Source of the DNA: Hyphomicrobiales bacterium
GTDB lineage: Bacteria > Pseudomonadota > Alphaproteobacteria > Rhizobiales > Beijerinckiaceae
Assembly: GCA_930633495.1 (NCBI GenBank)
Contig: CAKNFJ010000001.1
Span: forward strand, 620,001-684,000
Length of the DNA: 64,000 bases
Direction: 5' to 3'
Below are positions 8,526-16,447 of this stretch, piece by piece. Below the pieces are notes generated by a model. That model made no database searches, was not told the DNA's origin, and worked only from the letters and a program-made list of their open reading frames with translations. The position numbers were made by a program, and so were the translations under genes. Numbering within the stretch: the first letter of the stretch is position 1; each line of letters opens with the position of its first letter.

Positions 8526-9086
8526 TCAGGCGGCGCGCGACGCTTGCGACCCGTCCATCGCCTGCGCGAGCCTGCCACGGGTGATGAAGCTGATCTGGGC
8601 GAGCGCTTCCTCGCGCTCCAGGGCGGTGTCGCGCTTCGCGCGCCGTTCCAGCTCGGCGAAGATCCCGACCTTGGTGTAGTGCTTGACGCAGGCGATGAAG
8701 GGGAAGCCGTGACGGTCCTGATAGGCGCGGTTGAGCGTGTCGATCAGCCTGACCTCTTCCGGCATCAGACGGGTGAGGCCGGCACTGGCCTGCTCGACGT
8801 CTGAGGCCTGCGTCAGCTCGCCCCGCTTGGCCTCGCGTCCGGCGAGTTCCGGATGGGCGCACAGCAGCGCGATCAGCCGCGCCTCGTCGCAACCGCGAAC
8901 GACGGCCACCATGGCCGCGTGCAGCGCGTCGATGCTGGCGAAGGGGCGCGCCGCCCAGGCCGCCTCGGCCACCCAGGGCGAGTGCTCGAAGATGGCGCCG
9001 AAAGCCGACACGAACCCGGCCCGATCCATGCCGTTGATCGCCGCCAGGGTAAAGGGCGGTTGCGTTGCTGCGGGAGAGGGCGTCAT
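8526..9086 (-). CDS. uraD: OHCU decarboxylase
   Basis: A 186-residue protein predicted to decarboxylate OHCU to S-allantoin. The family start FTLAAINGMDRAGFV, the central HPELAGREAKRGELTQASDVEQ segment with its catalytic histidine, and FPFIACVKHYTKVGIF are all recognisable. The start MTPSPAATQ has AGGA upstream; a longer start was rejected because it lacks such a site. It is the first gene of the minus-strand set uraD, exported HIU-hydrolase-like protein, uraH and binding protein, divergent from a LysR gene. No urate oxidase gene is in this window. Confidence 0.93.
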   Translation of the reverse strand: MTPSPAATQPPFTLAAINGMDRAGFVSAFGAIFEHSPWVAEAAWAARPFASIDALHAAMVAVVRGCDEARLIALLCAHPELAGREAKRGELTQASDVEQASAGLTRLMPEEVRLIDTLNRAYQDRHGFPFIACVKHYTKVGIFAELERRAKRDTALEREEALAQISFITRGRLAQAMDGSQASRAA

Positions 9087-9137
9087 CTCGGTTTCCTGTC
9101 CTTCGGAACATGGCCGCTGCGAACGGCCCGCCATCGA

Positions 9138-9213
9138 CTATTCGGCTTTACCGCATGCCGCGCCTCATTGAGACCGGGCGCGCCCAATTCCCATTATTTG
9201 CAAAGCCGAATAG
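9138..9213. promoter_or_regulatory. uraD/lysR divergent control region with long dyad
   Basis: A perfect 12-base inverted repeat (CTATTCGGCTTT at 9138-9149, complement at 9202-9213) flanks TGAGACCGG (9169-9177) and the AT-rich 12-mer CCCATTATTTGC (9190-9201). The same TGAGACCGG and 12-mer recur upstream of the MFS gene. The 12-mer is 104 bases upstream of the uraD start. This is a likely binding site for the adjacent LysR protein. Confidence 0.6.
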
Positions 9214-9262
9214 AGCTTGAGAGGCTGACCTGCCCGGCCGCCCGTCGCGAGGATCGTCGACC

Positions 9263-10192
9263 ATGCAGTCTCCGGAGAATCCCCTCGACGCACAGCTTCT
9301 GCGGGTCTTCTGCATCCTCCTGGCGGAGCGAAGCGTCACCCGGACGGCGGCGCGGCTGAACCTGTCCCAGCCCGCCGCGAGCCTCGCCCTCAAGCGCCTG
9401 CGCGAGATCTTCGGCGATCAGCTGCTCGTGCGCGGCCGCGACGGCATGGTCCCGACGGAACGGGCGATCGCCTTGCAGCAGACCGCCGCCAAAGCGCTGG
9501 AGGAGCTCGACAATCTGCTGGTCGACCCGAACCGGGTGGACCCGGCGTCGAGCCATCAGAGCTTCACCATCGCCCTGCCCGACTATGTCGCGCCGGCCTA
9601 TCTCGCGGGAGCCGTGCGCGAGTTCCGCCAGCGCGCGCCGCATGCGCGGCTCACCCTGCGCTCGCTCGGCGCCGATTTCGACTTCGAAGGCGCGCTGGCG
9701 GCCGGGACCGTCGACATCGTCATCGGAAACTGGCCATCGCCACCGGCCTATCTGCGCACTTCGACGCTGTTCGAGGACGATGTCGTCTGCCTCGTCGACC
9801 GGGACCATCCCTTCACGCGGGAGCCTCTGTCGCGGACGGACTTCCTGGCAGCCAACCACATCGCCCCGACGCCTTATTCCATCGCCCATCGCGGCGTGGT
9901 CGAAACCCATCTGACGAAGATGCGGATCAGCCGCGAAAGGCGCCTGGTGATCTCCTATTTCGCGATGGCGCCCTACATGCTCGTCGGGACCGATCTGGTC
10001 TTCACCACCAGCCGGCATTTCGCGCGCTATTTCACCACCATCCTGCCGCTGGCGATCGTCGAGCCGCCGCTGGAGTTCCCGCGCATGCGGTTCTACCAGC
10101 TCTGGCACGACCGCACCCAGCACTCGCCGATCCACCACTGGCTGCGCCAGGTCCTGACCCGCAATCGCCTTCCGGGCGAGGCGCCGGGCTAG
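9263..10192 (+). CDS. LysR-family regulator of the urate/allantoin genes
   Basis: A 309-residue LysR regulator of the NodD/LeuO-like subgroup, with HTH RTAARLNLSQPAASLALKRLR and the following FGDQLLVRGRDGMVPTERA. The ligand-binding domain spans about 95-300. It is divergent from uraD over 176 bases containing a long dyad. Because the motif in that dyad recurs before the MFS gene, both minus-strand units are likely targets. It is convergent with the MFS gene. Confidence 0.9.
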   Translation: MQSPENPLDAQLLRVFCILLAERSVTRTAARLNLSQPAASLALKRLREIFGDQLLVRGRDGMVPTERAIALQQTAAKALEELDNLLVDPNRVDPASSHQSFTIALPDYVAPAYLAGAVREFRQRAPHARLTLRSLGADFDFEGALAAGTVDIVIGNWPSPPAYLRTSTLFEDDVVCLVDRDHPFTREPLSRTDFLAANHIAPTPYSIAHRGVVETHLTKMRISRERRLVISYFAMAPYMLVGTDLVFTTSRHFARYFTTILPLAIVEPPLEFPRMRFYQLWHDRTQHSPIHHWLRQVLTRNRLPGEAPG

Positions 10193-10236
10193 CGCCGTTT
10201 CCGCCCTGATCCCGAGTTCCTCCCGCAAACGAAAGA

Positions 10237-10272
10237 GGCCGCCCGCCGGTGTCTTACACCGTGCGAGCGGCC
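10237..10272 (-). terminator. Terminator of the MFS gene
   Basis: A hairpin GGCCGC..CGGTGT-CTT-ACACCG..GCGGCC lies between the convergent lysR and MFS genes. Read on the minus strand it is followed by CTCTTTCGTTT, so it best fits the MFS transcript; it could also act on the lysR transcript. Confidence 0.55.
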
Positions 10273-10370
10273 CAGTTTGGGGGAGCGGCCCTTCGTCATC
10301 CGGGACGGGGGCGCTTCCCGCGGAGTAGCGCCTTGCGATACTCGCGGCTTCTGCGGCCGCCTCCGATCTC

Positions 10371-11705
10371 TTATTTGCTGCCGGCCTTGTTGAATGCCGG
10401 AATGAACTTGACGATCAGGAACAGGGTGGCCGCTTCGAACAGGGCGACCAGCCAGAACCCGGGCGACATCAGCCCCGTGGCATCCTTGATCACGCCCATC
10501 GCGAAGGGCGCCCCGAACCCGGCGAGATTCGCCACCGAGTTGATCAGGGCGACGCCGGCGGCGGCAGCCGAACCCGAGAGGACCTGGTTGGGCATCTGCC
10601 AGAACACCGGGATGGCGCTCATCGTGCCGATGATGGCGAGCGTCAACGCAACCAGGGACAAGGTGGAGCCGAGCGGCAGCAGGAAGCCGAGCACCGCCAT
10701 GGAGACGCCTCCCAGCAGGGCGGCGAAGCCGCAGTGAAGGCGAGCCTCCCGATAGCGGTCCGAGCTCCGGCCGATCAGGATCATGCCCGCCGCGCCGCAC
10801 AGATAGGCCACCGCCATGATCCAGCCGACGGAGGCCGGGCTGGTGAAACCGACTTCGCGCACCACGGTCGGGCCCCAGAACGTCAGGGTCGAGTTCGCGA
10901 GGATGATGCAGAAGTAGATCGCGATGAAGTGCCAGACGCGGGGATCGCGCAGCGACTTCATGATCTTGTGCTCACGCGGGCCGAGCGCGGCGCGGTCACG
11001 CTCCAGATCGGCGAGGATCAGGTTCTTCTCGTTCTCGGTGAGCCAGCTCGCCTTCTCGGGCTTGTCGGTCATGTAGAACAGGGTGACGATACCGGCGATC
11101 ACCGAAGGAATGCCCTCGATCAGGAAGACCCATTGCCAGCCGGCCCAGCCATTGGCGCCGTTGAGCTGCGTCATGATCGTGCCAGCCAGCGGCCCGCCGA
11201 GCACGCCGGCCAGAGCCGAGGCGGACATGAACAGGCCGAAGGCCTTGGCGCGCCGCTCCGTCGGATACCAATAGGTCAGGTACAGGATGACGCCCGGATA
11301 GAAGCCGGCCTCGAAGACGCCGAGCAGGAAGCGCAGGACATAGAACTGCGTCGGTGTCGTCACGAACATCATCGCGACGCAGGTGAGACCCCACAGAATG
11401 GTGATGCGCGCGATGGTCTTGCGTGCGCCGATCCGTTCCAGGAGCAGGTTGCTCGGGACCTCGAACAGGAAATAGCCGATGAAGAAGATGCCGGCACCCA
11501 GGCCGTAGATCGCTTCGCTGAACTTGAGGTCATTCAGCATCTGCAGCTTGGCGAAGCCGATATTGACCCGATCGATCCAGGCCAGGATCCAAAGGATCAT
11601 CAGGAATGGAATGAGGCGCCAGGTGACTTTGCTGAAAGCGGCATCCAATTGCTGCGATGATCTGCCCTCGGAGATGTCTGCTCCGTGAGTGACGGCTGTC
11701 GACAT
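10371..11705 (-). CDS. MFS transporter, anion:cation symporter type
   Basis: A 444-residue, 12-segment major facilitator of the ACS family (tartrate/phthalate/allantoate-permease-like). It has the loop 2-3 region PSNLLLERIGARKTIARITILWG and a central cytoplasmic loop (PEKASWLTENEKNLI) typical of that family. The start MSTAVTHG lies just inside a longer in-frame start that lacks support. Sharing a promoter motif with uraD suggests uptake of a ureide or a related carboxylate. The exact substrate cannot be determined from sequence. Confidence 0.88.
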   Translation of the reverse strand: MSTAVTHGADISEGRSSQQLDAAFSKVTWRLIPFLMILWILAWIDRVNIGFAKLQMLNDLKFSEAIYGLGAGIFFIGYFLFEVPSNLLLERIGARKTIARITILWGLTCVAMMFVTTPTQFYVLRFLLGVFEAGFYPGVILYLTYWYPTERRAKAFGLFMSASALAGVLGGPLAGTIMTQLNGANGWAGWQWVFLIEGIPSVIAGIVTLFYMTDKPEKASWLTENEKNLILADLERDRAALGPREHKIMKSLRDPRVWHFIAIYFCIILANSTLTFWGPTVVREVGFTSPASVGWIMAVAYLCGAAGMILIGRSSDRYREARLHCGFAALLGGVSMAVLGFLLPLGSTLSLVALTLAIIGTMSAIPVFWQMPNQVLSGSAAAAGVALINSVANLAGFGAPFAMGVIKDATGLMSPGFWLVALFEAATLFLIVKFIPAFNKAGSK

Positions 11706-12446
11706 GTTGGTCTCCCTCTGTGCCGCGGCATTCAGGCTTGGCCCGACCACTGGCTTCGATCATGCCGAATAATCCGAACGGCGCTCCGCGGTGAGACCGG
11801 TTCCGAAATGCCCATTATTTGCGGATTGAATGGGCCTTGCCACGGCGGGGCCGCGAGGCCTCGGCCGGTTGCCTGTTTCGCCAGCACCGAGATGCTACTG
11901 CCGCGGCGCACGGCCTTCCGCAGTCGGGAAGGCGCCGTCGGGTTGCGCTTGGACTGCCAGGTCAAGAGAAGATCGCATCAGCCGGACTGGCTTGTGTCGT
12001 CATGCACTGACCGCATCAGGGGCGCTGGTTAGGCTTGCTCCCAGCGCTGTGATTGAGCTTTCTCTCTGCTCAGCCTCCGTCCCCCTTCGGGATCGTGGCG
12101 GCCGTTTTCGTTTGGCCATCGTTCATCTTTCGCCTGCAATCTCGTCTTGCGCCTGTCGATGCGGCGTGGCGCCGGGCTGCCGCCTTTCCCCTCCCAGTTG
12201 GCTGGCGGCTCGGCGTCTTCTGCGCTTGTTCAGCCCGTCGCATTTCGGATCTCTCCGCCCAACCGTTGCACCATCAAGCCCAAGGAGGGTTCAAGATCCG
12301 TCATGAGGCGCCGGGTCGTCCTCAAGCTCCACCGTGACGAGGCGGATTTCCACATGTTGCCATGCATTCGGCAAAGGGGTCCGGCCGGCGAGGAGGAACC
12401 TCTGCAAGCACAGGGCGTTGGCTCGGGGCCAATCTCGGAGCTCCCC
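11706..12446. other. Long intergenic region between MFS and lipocalin genes
   Basis: These 741 bases hold the MFS promoter with its shared operator motif at 11792-11822. From about 11830 to 12446 I see only GC-rich sequence with several overlapping frames and no ribosome site or recognisable product. Part may be the lipocalin leader or a decayed gene, but nothing specific can be supported. Confidence 0.5.
11792..11822. promoter_or_regulatory. Operator motif upstream of the MFS gene shared with uraD
   Basis: TGAGACCGG (11792-11800), a 10-base spacer and CCCATTATTTGC (11811-11822) repeat the arrangement at 9169-9201. The 12-mer is 106 bases upstream of the MFS start, compared with 104 bases upstream of uraD. 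A half-site GCCGAATA also occurs at 11764. Confidence 0.6.
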
Positions 12447-12989
12447 ATGACGCGCATCGCCTGCCTCATTCTATTCGGCTCGGCTCTTTCTCTGGCTGGT
12501 TGCAGTCCTTCGGAACTCAGGCAGAACGGCAACACGAACGTTCCGCAACCGGCCAAACCCGTCGAGCTCAATCGCTATCTTGGCAAATGGTTCGAACAGG
12601 GCCGTTACGAAGCGAGTTTCCAGCGGGGTTGCGAGGGGGTGACCGCCGAATACACGTTAAACCCTGATGGCGATGTCAGAGTGGTGAATACTTGCCACGA
12701 AGGATTTCCAGACGGGCCTGCGCGATCTGCCGAGGCCAGCGCGAAGGTCGCGGAGGGATCGAATGGCGCCAAGCTCAAGGTCACCTTCTTCTGGCCTTTC
12801 GAGGCCGACTATTGGGTACTCGACCGCGCGAACGACTATTCCTGGTCAATCGTGGGAGAGCCTTCTGGCCGCTATCTCTGGCTGTTAACGCGGAACCCGA
12901 AGCTCAGCGCTGGGCAGTACGAGGCGCTGGTCAAGAAGGCAGCGTTGCTCGGCTACGACACCAGCTTGCTTCGGAAGACGAAGCACTGA
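12447..12989 (+). CDS. Lipocalin-family outer-membrane lipoprotein (Blc-like)
   Basis: A 180-residue lipoprotein. The signal peptide MTRIACLILFGSALSLAGCS ends in a clear lipobox (LAGC). The mature part shows the lipocalin first motif YLGKWFEQGRYEASFQRGCEG, the mid-barrel FFWPFEADYWVLDRANDYSW and the late motif GRYLWLLTRNP, as in bacterial lipocalin Blc, which is implicated in binding lipids or lysophospholipids under envelope stress. The start ATG has GGAG 6 bases upstream; longer frames start without one. It stands alone on the plus strand. Confidence 0.92.
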   Translation: MTRIACLILFGSALSLAGCSPSELRQNGNTNVPQPAKPVELNRYLGKWFEQGRYEASFQRGCEGVTAEYTLNPDGDVRVVNTCHEGFPDGPARSAEASAKVAEGSNGAKLKVTFFWPFEADYWVLDRANDYSWSIVGEPSGRYLWLLTRNPKLSAGQYEALVKKAALLGYDTSLLRKTKH

Positions 12990-13008
12990 GACAGGGCGCG
13001 GCCCTGGT

Positions 13009-13227
13009 TCACCAACCACGACGGGACGCAGACCGCGCGAGATAGCCCAAGCCGAACCCCATCATGGCAACGGCGAGCCCCGAGCAGATCAACCCGGCGG
13101 GCGTGATCCGGATCTTGCCTTGAAGGGTGACATGCTTCCCGACGCGCAGGTCGAACTCCGAGCGGATCTCTTCAGGATGCGCGGCAGCCGCATCGAAGAT
13201 TGCAGGTTCGGCCTTGGCAGCGTTCAT
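13009..13227 (-). CDS. Small single-pass membrane protein
   Basis: A 72-residue protein, not recognised. An N-terminal soluble stretch of about 40 residues is followed by one hydrophobic segment (ITPAGLICSGLAVAMMGFGL) and a basic C-terminus (ASRRGW). Its ATG overlaps the stop codon of the upstream membrane-protein gene (ATGA), which indicates translational coupling and supports the gene being real. It may be an accessory of that membrane protein. Confidence 0.6.
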   Translation of the reverse strand: MNAAKAEPAIFDAAAAHPEEIRSEFDLRVGKHVTLQGKIRITPAGLICSGLAVAMMGFGLGYLARSASRRGW

Positions 13228-13715
13228 TGCACTCTCCCGGTCGGCTGAGCCCTGAAATACAGCCAAGGCAACAGGAAGATGCTCGCAATCGTGCAGATCA
13301 GCAGCAAGCCGAAATTGTTGGCTGCAAGGTTCCGGGCCGTCAACGCGTCATAGACGTGGTTGATCGCCACGCCGGTGAAGAAGACGACCACATAAAGGAT
13401 GATTGCGCCTTTGAACTGGAGCGGGCGCCAGAAGGCTACGATCCCCGTGATGCCCATCGCGATGTCGGCAATGCCGATCTCCGTCTCGAACGGGCTCGGC
13501 GCCCAACCGATCGACTTTGAGGCGATCGACGGGAAGAAAACGTGAAACAAGCCGGACCAGACACTCCCGACCCCGACGAAGAGCAGAAGCATCCAGTCCA
13601 GCAACCTCGTCTCATAGGAAGCGGATCGCCTGACGAGAGCCGCCATCACAAAAGCCACCGGGAACATCAGCACCGTCAAATTACCCAGAACGGACCGGAT
13701 CAGTGCTTCGACCAT
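13224..13715 (-). CDS. Multi-pass membrane protein, DUF6790-like
   Basis: A 163-residue protein with about five hydrophobic segments (for example LTVLMFPVAFVMAALV, DWMLLLFVGVGSVWSGLF, GAIILYVVVFFTGVAI, FGLLLICTIASIFLL). The residues WAPSPFETEIGIADIAMG between helices recall small DUF6790-type inner-membrane proteins of unknown function. The start MVEALIRSVLG begins just before the first helix. It overlaps the next gene by four bases (ATGA). Confidence 0.7.
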   Translation of the reverse strand: MVEALIRSVLGNLTVLMFPVAFVMAALVRRSASYETRLLDWMLLLFVGVGSVWSGLFHVFFPSIASKSIGWAPSPFETEIGIADIAMGITGIVAFWRPLQFKGAIILYVVVFFTGVAINHVYDALTARNLAANNFGLLLICTIASIFLLPWLYFRAQPTGRVQ

Positions 13716-13933
13716 CTTAGAGCCTCTAACGCCTTTGCATCGGATCGTGCCATGAAGCAGATGCAAATCGCCAGCCCGGCCGACCGGGTCGGCGTGGTGC
13801 AATGATAGGCGTTTGCCTGTGAAAGGCCCGCGGCAGTTGCGGCGTGATCCTCGTGGCGTCAAAGTTGCCAGACGTAGCGCCGCACCAATCCCTCGCCCCG
13901 TCCCGCAAGAGCCGAGCAACCCGATCATCCCCG

Positions 13934-14674
13934 ATGCGCATTGCCGTGCTCGCCGACATCCATGCAAATCGTGAAGCACTCGACGCCGTGCGCGAGGCTG
14001 TCGCGGCGGAGGCGCCGGACGCGATCGTCATCGCCGGCGATATCGTCGGCTACGGGCCGGATCCGGCCTATGCGGTGGATGTCGTGGCGGACTACGCCGC
14101 AGGCGGCGCACGGGTCGTTCTCGGCAACCACGATCAGGCTGTCCTGGAGGAGGATCGCGGCATGAACCGGGTCGCCCGAGACGCGATCCGCTGGACGCGC
14201 GACCAGCTTTCGACAGAACACCGTGCCTTCCTCGCCGGGCTGCCTCTGGCGGTCGCGGAGGAAGATCGCCTCTATGTCCATGCGAGCGCCGACGAGCCCG
14301 GCCGCTGGCGCTACGTTCACGACGCGCAGGCAGCAGCACCCTCCTTCGATGCCACCGGGGCACGGCTCATCGTCTGTGGCCACACCCATGTCCCCGCCGT
14401 CTTCTATGCGCGCGCAGGCCGCCCGCCCGTCGCGTTTCGCCCGCTCGACGACCAGCCCGCCCCTCTGCTCGCGACACGCCGGCATCTCGTCGTCGCAGGC
14501 TCCGTCGGCCAGCCGCGCGACAGGAACCCGGCCGCCTGCTTCGCGCTCATCGATTTCGAGCGGCAGTGCGTCAGCATGCGGCGCGTGCCCTACGATGCCG
14601 AGACGACCGCTCGCAAGGTGCTGGCGGCGGGGCTGCCGCCGGCTCTCGCCACGCGGCTCGTTTCCGGGCGGTGA
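13934..14674 (+). CDS. Metallophosphoesterase
   Basis: A 246-residue calcineurin-like phosphoesterase with all metal-site motifs: LADIHAN near the start, AGDIVGYGPDP, LGNHDQAV, YVHAS and CGHTHVPAVF. This is the predicted-phosphodiesterase subgroup, whose substrate is unknown. The start MRIAVLADIH is the standard family start. It runs directly into the kinase-USP gene (an in-frame GTG overlaps its stop as GTGA), so the two are co-transcribed and may be functionally linked. Confidence 0.88.
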   Translation: MRIAVLADIHANREALDAVREAVAAEAPDAIVIAGDIVGYGPDPAYAVDVVADYAAGGARVVLGNHDQAVLEEDRGMNRVARDAIRWTRDQLSTEHRAFLAGLPLAVAEEDRLYVHASADEPGRWRYVHDAQAAAPSFDATGARLIVCGHTHVPAVFYARAGRPPVAFRPLDDQPAPLLATRRHLVVAGSVGQPRDRNPAACFALIDFERQCVSMRRVPYDAETTARKVLAAGLPPALATRLVSGR

Positions 14675-14679
14675 ACGGG

Positions 14680-16071
14680 ATGCGCTTCCAGGAAGGGCAA
14701 GTGATCGACGGCTTCACCCTGGAAAAGCAAATGCCCTCCGGAGGCATGGCTTCGCTCTGGCGGGCCCGCCACCCGGACATGAAGATGCCGATCGTGCTCA
14801 AGATCCCCTTTCTGGATCCGGGGCAGGATGTCTCGACCGTCATCAGCTACGAGGTCGAGGAACTGATCCTGAAGCGCCTGTCGGGGCCCCATGTTCCACG
14901 CTACATCCGCTCCGGCGATCTCGCGCAGACGCCCTACATCGCGATGGAGTTCGTCGAAGGCGAGAGCCTCGCGCATGTCGCCAGAAACGCGCCACTGCCA
15001 CCCGAGGAGGTCGCACGCATCGGTGCGGCGGTGGCAGCAGCCCTGGCCAGCCTGCATCAGCAGCAGGTCGCGCATCTCGACCTGAAGCCCGAGAATGTCA
15101 TCTTCGCCGAGCGTGGCGCGGTGCTGCTCGATTTCGGCCTCTCCCATCATGCCGGCCTGCCGGACCTGCTGTCCGAGGAGAGCGACATCCCGATGGGCTC
15201 CACCGCCTATATCGCGCCCGAGCAGGTCCTGGGTGACAGGTCCGACCCCGCGAGCGATATCTTCGCCCTAGGGGGCATCCTCTATCTGCTCGCGACCGGC
15301 GAGCCGCCCTTCGACTGGCCGTCAACGCGGGCAGGCATGAAGAGACGGCTCTACCACGCGCCCAAGCCGCCCTCCGCCCGGAACCCCAAGGTCCCGACCT
15401 GGCTCGAGACGATCATCCTGAAATGCCTCGAGGTCGATCGCGGCCGCCGCTACGCCGATGCCGCGCGCGTCGCCTTCGACCTGCGCAATCCGGAGCAGGT
15501 GGTGCTCGCCGAACCCCGGCCGCCACGCCGGTGGTGGGACTGGCTCCTCTCCGTCTTCCAGAAACGCGAGGACCATCTCCTCACCGGCCTCCCCACGGCC
15601 CGGCGGCGGGAGGCAGGCCCAGCGCTCGTCCTCGCGGCGGTCGATCTGGCCGATGGCACCGATCCGCTGGCCGCTGCCGTGCGCGCCGAGACCAGCCGGC
15701 TCGTGGCGACGCGCGCCGATTCCCGCCTCGCCTGCCTGACCGTCCTGAAGACGGAGATTCTCCGCGAAAGCGTCCTGGCCGACAGCGCAGGCCGCTCCAT
15801 TTATATCAAACGGCTGGTTGCGCTGAAGGACTGGGCCCGCCCGCTCGGCCTCACCGAGGAACGGATCAGCTACCATGTGGTGGAGGCGGTGAGCGCCGCC
15901 GACGCGATCCTCCGCTATGCCGAGCATAACCAGATCGGCCATATCGTCGTCGGGGCGCGCGGCACGTCCGCCTTGCGCCGCCACCTTGGCAGCGTCTCGT
16001 CCAAGGTCGTGGCCGAGGCCGGCTGTTCGGTCACCGTGGTGCGGCGCGCTAACACCGCGAAACAAGCGTAG
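14680..16071 (+). CDS. Ser/Thr protein kinase fused to a universal stress protein domain
   Basis: A 463-residue fusion. The kinase domain (about 10-268) has the glycine loop region MPSGGMASLW, Lys41 in PIVLKIP, catalytic loop HLDLKPEN (Asp134, Asn139; the usual Arg of HRD is Leu), DFG at 151-153 and YIAPEQ at 178. A linker with WWDWLLSVF (285-293) leads to a UspA domain (about 312-456) whose nucleotide motif G425-x2-G428-x8-G437-S438 is intact. The start could instead be the GTG at 14671 overlapping the previous stop; I prefer the ATG. It probably phosphorylates targets in response to stress or nucleotide state. Confidence 0.9.
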   Translation: MRFQEGQVIDGFTLEKQMPSGGMASLWRARHPDMKMPIVLKIPFLDPGQDVSTVISYEVEELILKRLSGPHVPRYIRSGDLAQTPYIAMEFVEGESLAHVARNAPLPPEEVARIGAAVAAALASLHQQQVAHLDLKPENVIFAERGAVLLDFGLSHHAGLPDLLSEESDIPMGSTAYIAPEQVLGDRSDPASDIFALGGILYLLATGEPPFDWPSTRAGMKRRLYHAPKPPSARNPKVPTWLETIILKCLEVDRGRRYADAARVAFDLRNPEQVVLAEPRPPRRWWDWLLSVFQKREDHLLTGLPTARRREAGPALVLAAVDLADGTDPLAAAVRAETSRLVATRADSRLACLTVLKTEILRESVLADSAGRSIYIKRLVALKDWARPLGLTEERISYHVVEAVSAADAILRYAEHNQIGHIVVGARGTSALRRHLGSVSSKVVAEAGCSVTVVRRANTAKQA

Positions 16072-16447
16072 CAACAGGAGGCGGGCTGCACGAAGTAACC
16101 CGCGGACATGTCGAGCCCTCCCGAGGCGGTATCGTCTGTTTCGAGAAGACCATCGAGCGGGCCGAACTCGCGGCCGAACCGGCCGGTTATTGTCCAGCGC
16201 GGGGGCGATGCAGGCTGCCTTCCCCAGCGGCCGGAACACGAACGCCGTGCCACTTTGGCTTCAGGGGCGCCCTGACGGGCCTCGGCGAGCGGCGCAGTAG
16301 GCGTGACGGGCAGCTCATCGAAATGCAGCCGTCACAAGGCGCCCCGCGAAATCACGACTCGGTATATGAAGAGGCCGGGCGAACAAGACTCGCTTCGTCT
16401 GGCGATTGGCAGTTCAGCCCCTTGGGCAAGCCGGTTATGGATGGTTG
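16072..16447. other. Intergenic region, no gene seen
   Basis: The 376 bases between the kinase gene and the diguanylate cyclase contain stop-free stretches in more than one frame but no start with a ribosome site and no recognisable product. The cyclase promoter must lie in its right half. Confidence 0.5.

Noticed and set aside
16090..16445. A stop-free plus-strand stretch of about 115 codons between the kinase and cyclase genes
   Set aside because: It has no ATG, GTG or TTG start with a ribosome site and no recognisable product. Open frames of this length are common at this GC content.
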